Assembly: GCF_001434465.1 (NCBI RefSeq)
Contig: NZ_AZGE01000001.1
Location: forward strand, 186,001 to 250,000
Length of the DNA stretch: 64,000 nt
Source of the DNA: Limosilactobacillus oris DSM 4864
GTDB lineage: Bacteria; Bacillota; Bacilli; Lactobacillales; Lactobacillaceae
Direction: 5' to 3'
Shown: positions 61,175 through 64,000 of the stretch, piece after piece
Layout: the number at the start of each line of letters is the position of its first letter
Numbering within the stretch: position 1 is the first letter of the stretch
Program-made: the position numbers and the translations under genes
The notes under the pieces: generated by a model
The model's input: the letters and a program-made list of their open reading frames with translations, nothing else
Told to the model about the DNA's origin: nothing
The model's database searches: none

Positions 61175-62062
61175 TCAAATTTTCGGTTGGTGCTGGCGGT
61201 AGTCAGCGCTTAATTCCTGAACCGTCATTTTTAAGTAGGGTTTAATTGCCCGCAGCTCGCTATAACCAAGCATTTCTTGAATCAGCCGGCCATCAGCCCC
61301 GCTCCGCAAGAGGTGGACGGCAAAAGAATAGCGTAGCGTCCGGGGAGTCACGGCTTTTTCAATCCCCGCTTGCCGGACCAGGGTGCGAAGATTCTTCCAG
61401 ACACCCTGACGCGTTAACTGGTGGCCATGGGCGTTGACAAAGACCGCTTGTTCACCCTCCGCCACTAACAGCGGGCGGACAGCGGCTAGGTACTGTTTTA
61501 ATTCCTGAACTGCCTGGTCACTAATCGGTACCAGCCGTTCCCGCCGGCCCCCGCTGCCGAGCCGAATCATCTTAATATCAAGGTGTAAATCCGTGACCAG
61601 CAGGTCGACTAATTCACTGACCCGCATTCCGGTGGTCGCTAAGACCGCAAGGAGCGCCCGGTCACGCTTTCCGAGGGCGTGCGCCTGGTCGGGGGCCGCT
61701 AGCAGCTGCTTGATTTCCGGTTCGGTCAGAATCTCTGGCGGCAGCTTCTCAGTTAATTGCTGGTTATCGACCAGCTCCATGGGGTTAAACCGCAGCTGCT
61801 GGTGACGGACCAAGTAGCGGTAAAACTGGCGCAGAGCGGATAGCTGACGGTTAATAGTCGCCGGTGACCGGCCCCGTTTTTTCTGCTCAGCGATTAACGC
61901 TAACAGCTGGTATTGATCTACCGCCGACCACTTCCCGACACCCTGTGCTTGTAAGAAGGCCGCCGCTTGGTCCAGGTCCCGCCGGTAGCTCATGAGCGTA
62001 TTAGCCGACCGCCCCTGACTCCCCTTTAAGTAGGCCAGGTATTTATCAACAAGTTCCTCCAT
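61175..62062 (-). CDS. xerD: XerD-like tyrosine recombinase with altered active site
   Basis: A 295-residue protein with the XerC/D domain order: core-binding SAM-like domain (about 1-85) and catalytic domain (about 105-290). Box I keeps its Arg (TTGMRVSELVD). The usual HtLRHsF box reads RTLRYSF, so the catalytic His is Arg while the second Arg is kept. LGHS reads LGYS. The nucleophilic Tyr is probably that of IKPYLK. It sits at the scpA locus where XerD or XerD-like proteins occur in Lactobacillales. Whether it still resolves chromosome dimers is open. Confidence 0.85.
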   Translation of the reverse strand: MEELVDKYLAYLKGSQGRSANTLMSYRRDLDQAAAFLQAQGVGKWSAVDQYQLLALIAEQKKRGRSPATINRQLSALRQFYRYLVRHQQLRFNPMELVDNQQLTEKLPPEILTEPEIKQLLAAPDQAHALGKRDRALLAVLATTGMRVSELVDLLVTDLHLDIKMIRLGSGGRRERLVPISDQAVQELKQYLAAVRPLLVAEGEQAVFVNAHGHQLTRQGVWKNLRTLVRQAGIEKAVTPRTLRYSFAVHLLRSGADGRLIQEMLGYSELRAIKPYLKMTVQELSADYRQHQPKI

Positions 62063-62067
62063 GCCGA

Positions 62068-62946
62068 CTACTCTTCTTTCTTGAGCAGGAGCAGCTGGCC
62101 ATTTGTTTCTTCAACCAGGCCAGCCTTCAGCAGGTGTCCCACGGCCCGCTTAAACTGGCCCTTGCTGATGCCGAAAACCTGCCGGATTACCTGCGGGTCG
62201 GTCTTATCCGTATACGGCAACCGCTGGTTTAAGTCATGCTTTAACATGGTTAAAATCATCGCCGCATCTTCCCCAATCGCCTGGTAGGCCCGGGGCTTCA
62301 AGGAAAGGTTCAGGCTGCCGTGTGACGACAAGCCAATCACCCGGGCTTTGACCCGTTGACCGAGACGGGGTTCCTGGTCACGCTCACTGGGGTGGATAAA
62401 GCCCAGCTGGTAATCATCGGTAAGCACGTGGGTACCATTCAGCTTCAGGCGGTAGACGGTCGCCATCACGTCCCGGTTCATTGCTCTTTTTGACGGGGCA
62501 TTTGAGATGGTTTGGTAAATCTGGTCATCCGCTAACTGGCCCCAGATACGGTCCTTATCGTCCACCCGCAGCGCCATCAGTAGACGGTCACCTGGTTGGG
62601 GCCAGAGGTGCTTTAACTCCGGCAGGTCATCTAATGACACCACGATGTCCTTGTTTGGCAAACCGATGTCTACAAAGACCCCTAAATCTCGACGAACGCT
62701 GACCACCGTCCCGTAATCATAGTGGTCAACTTGGACGGTGGGAATGTGCTGACAGGTCATTTGCAGTTGGTGATCTTCGTTCTCGTACACAAAGCCCTGG
62801 ACCTGACCACCAATATGGAGCTGCTGGGGACTTTCTGCCTTTGGCAAGCGATAAGTCTGCCCGTTCCGGTCCGGCTGAACAAAGTAGTCCTGGTCATTTT
62901 CGTCAATCATCACCGCTGAAACAACTTTTCCTAATGCTGAATTCAT
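62068..62946 (-). CDS. CvfB-like S1 RNA-binding protein
   Basis: A 292-residue protein of the CvfB/YitL family. An N-terminal S1-like fold (about 1-65) is followed by S1 domains (YGTVVSVRRDLGVFVDIGLPNKDIVVS about 78-104, then about 140-210) and a C-terminal winged helix (QVFGISKGQFKRAVGHLLKAGLV). In Staphylococcus CvfB affects virulence gene expression through RNA; here the role is unknown. It starts 5 bases upstream of xerD and is co-transcribed. Confidence 0.88.
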   Translation of the reverse strand: MNSALGKVVSAVMIDENDQDYFVQPDRNGQTYRLPKAESPQQLHIGGQVQGFVYENEDHQLQMTCQHIPTVQVDHYDYGTVVSVRRDLGVFVDIGLPNKDIVVSLDDLPELKHLWPQPGDRLLMALRVDDKDRIWGQLADDQIYQTISNAPSKRAMNRDVMATVYRLKLNGTHVLTDDYQLGFIHPSERDQEPRLGQRVKARVIGLSSHGSLNLSLKPRAYQAIGEDAAMILTMLKHDLNQRLPYTDKTDPQVIRQVFGISKGQFKRAVGHLLKAGLVEETNGQLLLLKKEE

Positions 62947-63017
62947 ATTTTACCCCATCTTCCTTTTAAATCCTTCTTATTATTTTACACGGCTGAAAAT
63001 GGTTTGACCAGCACTAC

Positions 63018-63052
63018 TAAAAAAGAGCCAGACAAACGTCTAGCCCTTTTTG
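63018..63052 (-). terminator. Terminator of pyk
   Basis: AAAGGGCTAGACG pairs with GTCTGGCTCTTT (one mismatch) around TTT, then TTTTAG on the minus strand. Confidence 0.88.
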
Positions 63053-63071
63053 CGATCAATGCTAATTTTAA

Positions 63072-64000
63072 TTAGTCGATCGTCTTAACACGCATCATGT
63101 TGGTTGCACCTGGAACACCCAAAGGAACACCAGCAACGATGATGATCTTGTCGCCCTTCTTAGCAAAGCCAAGTTCAACCGCCTTCTTAGCTGCCAGGTC
63201 GAACATCTTATCAGTGTTCTTCATTTCGTCAACAACGTATGGTTGAACACCCCAGTTGATCATCAGGCCGCGTTCTACCCGTTCGTTTGGCGTCAAGGCA
63301 ACGATGTCAGCGTTTGGACGGTACTTAGAGATCATCTTAGCAGTGTAGCCTGAAGCAGTGTAGGCAACAATGGTGTGGATGTCCATGTCCTTAGCAGCGT
63401 TGGCAACAGCAGAACCGATCGTTTCAGTAACGTCGGACTTGTCCCAATCGAAGGTTTCAGTACCGAATTCCCAGAGGTGGTTTTCAGCCTTGATGTCAAT
63501 GGCGTTCATCATGGCAACTGATTCTACTGGGTAGTCACCGTTGGCACTTTCACCAGAAAGCATCGTGGCGTCAGTACCATCAAAGACGGCGTTAGCAACG
63601 TCAGATACTTCGGCACGAGTTGGCCGTGGGTTTTCTTGCATGGAGTCCAGCATTTGGGTAGCGGTGATAACTGGCTTGCCCAGTTCGTTACAACGCTTGA
63701 TCATGTGCTTCTGAACGATTGGCACATTTTCAGCTGGAATTTCAACCCCCATGTCACCACGAGGAACCATCAGACCATCAGAAACTTCGATGATGGATTC
63801 GAAGTTGTCGATCCCTTCTTGAGATTCGATCTTTGGGAAGATTTGAACGTCTTCCATGTTCTTTTCCTTGAGGAGTTCACGAATGTCTTGAACATCCTGT
63901 GGCTTCCGAACGAAGGATGCAGAGATGAAGTTGATCTTGTTGTCCAGACCGAAGCGAATGTCGCTGCTGTCCTTTTCAGTAATACCTGGCAGGTTGATGG
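63072..64000 (-). CDS. pyk: Pyruvate kinase, 3' part
   Basis: The reading frame stays open to the window edge, so the 5' end lies beyond 64000; about 309 C-terminal residues are visible. INLPGITEKDSSDIRFGLDN is at the edge, and MVPRGDMGVEIP and ITATQMLDSM carry active-site residues. It makes pyruvate and ATP from phosphoenolpyruvate. The protein ends at TNMMRVKTID without the extra C-terminal PEP-utiliser-like domain found in some bacilli. Codon use is strongly optimised. The ATG at 63857 is internal and is not the start. Confidence 0.97.
   Translation of the reverse strand, partial: INLPGITEKDSSDIRFGLDNKINFISASFVRKPQDVQDIRELLKEKNMEDVQIFPKIESQEGIDNFESIIEVSDGLMVPRGDMGVEIPAENVPIVQKHMIKRCNELGKPVITATQMLDSMQENPRPTRAEVSDVANAVFDGTDATMLSGESANGDYPVESVAMMNAIDIKAENHLWEFGTETFDWDKSDVTETIGSAVANAAKDMDIHTIVAYTASGYTAKMISKYRPNADIVALTPNERVERGLMINWGVQPYVVDEMKNTDKMFDLAAKKAVELGFAKKGDKIIIVAGVPLGVPGATNMMRVKTID

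Overview
This window looks like chromosome from a heterofermentative lactic acid bacterium of the Limosilactobacillus group (fermentum/reuteri-like). The signs are a base composition that looks a little above 50% GC, AGGAGG-type ribosome binding sites with frequent GTG and TTG starts, a YSIRK/LPXTG adhesin with Mub repeats, and typical lactobacillar gene neighbourhoods (parE-parC beside plsY, rnhB-dprA-topA, cca-ABC-F-thyA-folA, ypbB-recS, xerD-ribT-scpA-scpB-rluB, cmk-rpsA-der-hup). The species assignment is inference. I see no rRNA, no complete tRNA, no transposase, no prophage gene and no CRISPR array.

Regions. 1-2.6 kb: a TPP riboswitch with terminator controls thiM-thiD-thiE, a thiamine salvage operon. 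2.7-6.7 kb: a 1328-residue cell-wall-anchored adhesin, with a Mub-repeat C-terminal half and an AT-rich N-terminal half. 7-12.4 kb: an orphan gene, a CLC channel, a PAP2 phosphatase, small membrane proteins, a triosephosphate isomerase with variant motifs, and msrA. 12.6-19.4 kb: an alpha-glucoside locus (GH31 enzyme, divergent LacI-family regulator, MFS transporter, GH13 oligo-1,6-glucosidase) with paired LacI/CcpA-type operators. 20-26.2 kb: succinate-semialdehyde dehydrogenase, an Fe-S-biogenesis-fold protein and a gluconate operon (gntK-gntP-LacI regulator).

26.4-64 kb is mostly conserved housekeeping on the minus strand. It holds a Mn-dependent pyrophosphatase, Nudix and DUF1836 proteins, topoisomerase IV, topA-dprA-rnhB-rbgA, a YozE/YpmS/SGNH cluster, a DegV fatty-acid-binding protein, and folate/thymidylate genes. 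After these come a tRNA nucleotidyltransferase, a TPR protein, HU, Der, S1, Cmk, a LysM protein, a RecQ-type helicase, RibU behind an FMN riboswitch, the condensin subunits ScpA/B, an XerD-like recombinase, a CvfB-like protein and the 3' end of pyruvate kinase. The plus-strand genes among them are plsY, a hemolysin III family gene and a catalytically degenerate tyrosine-recombinase homologue.

Genes working together: imported alpha-glucosides are cleaved by GH13 and GH31 enzymes under one LacI-type regulator, and the aldose-epimerase gene carries a similar two-operator promoter. Gluconate is imported, phosphorylated and fed to the phosphoketolase pathway. Thiamine salvage supplies TPP, the phosphoketolase cofactor. 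I found no convincing new multi-gene system. The most unusual signals are a three-copy structured intergenic element ending in a terminator hairpin, two tyrosine recombinases with altered active sites, a tRNA-like transcript end, and several perfect inverted repeats at promoters.
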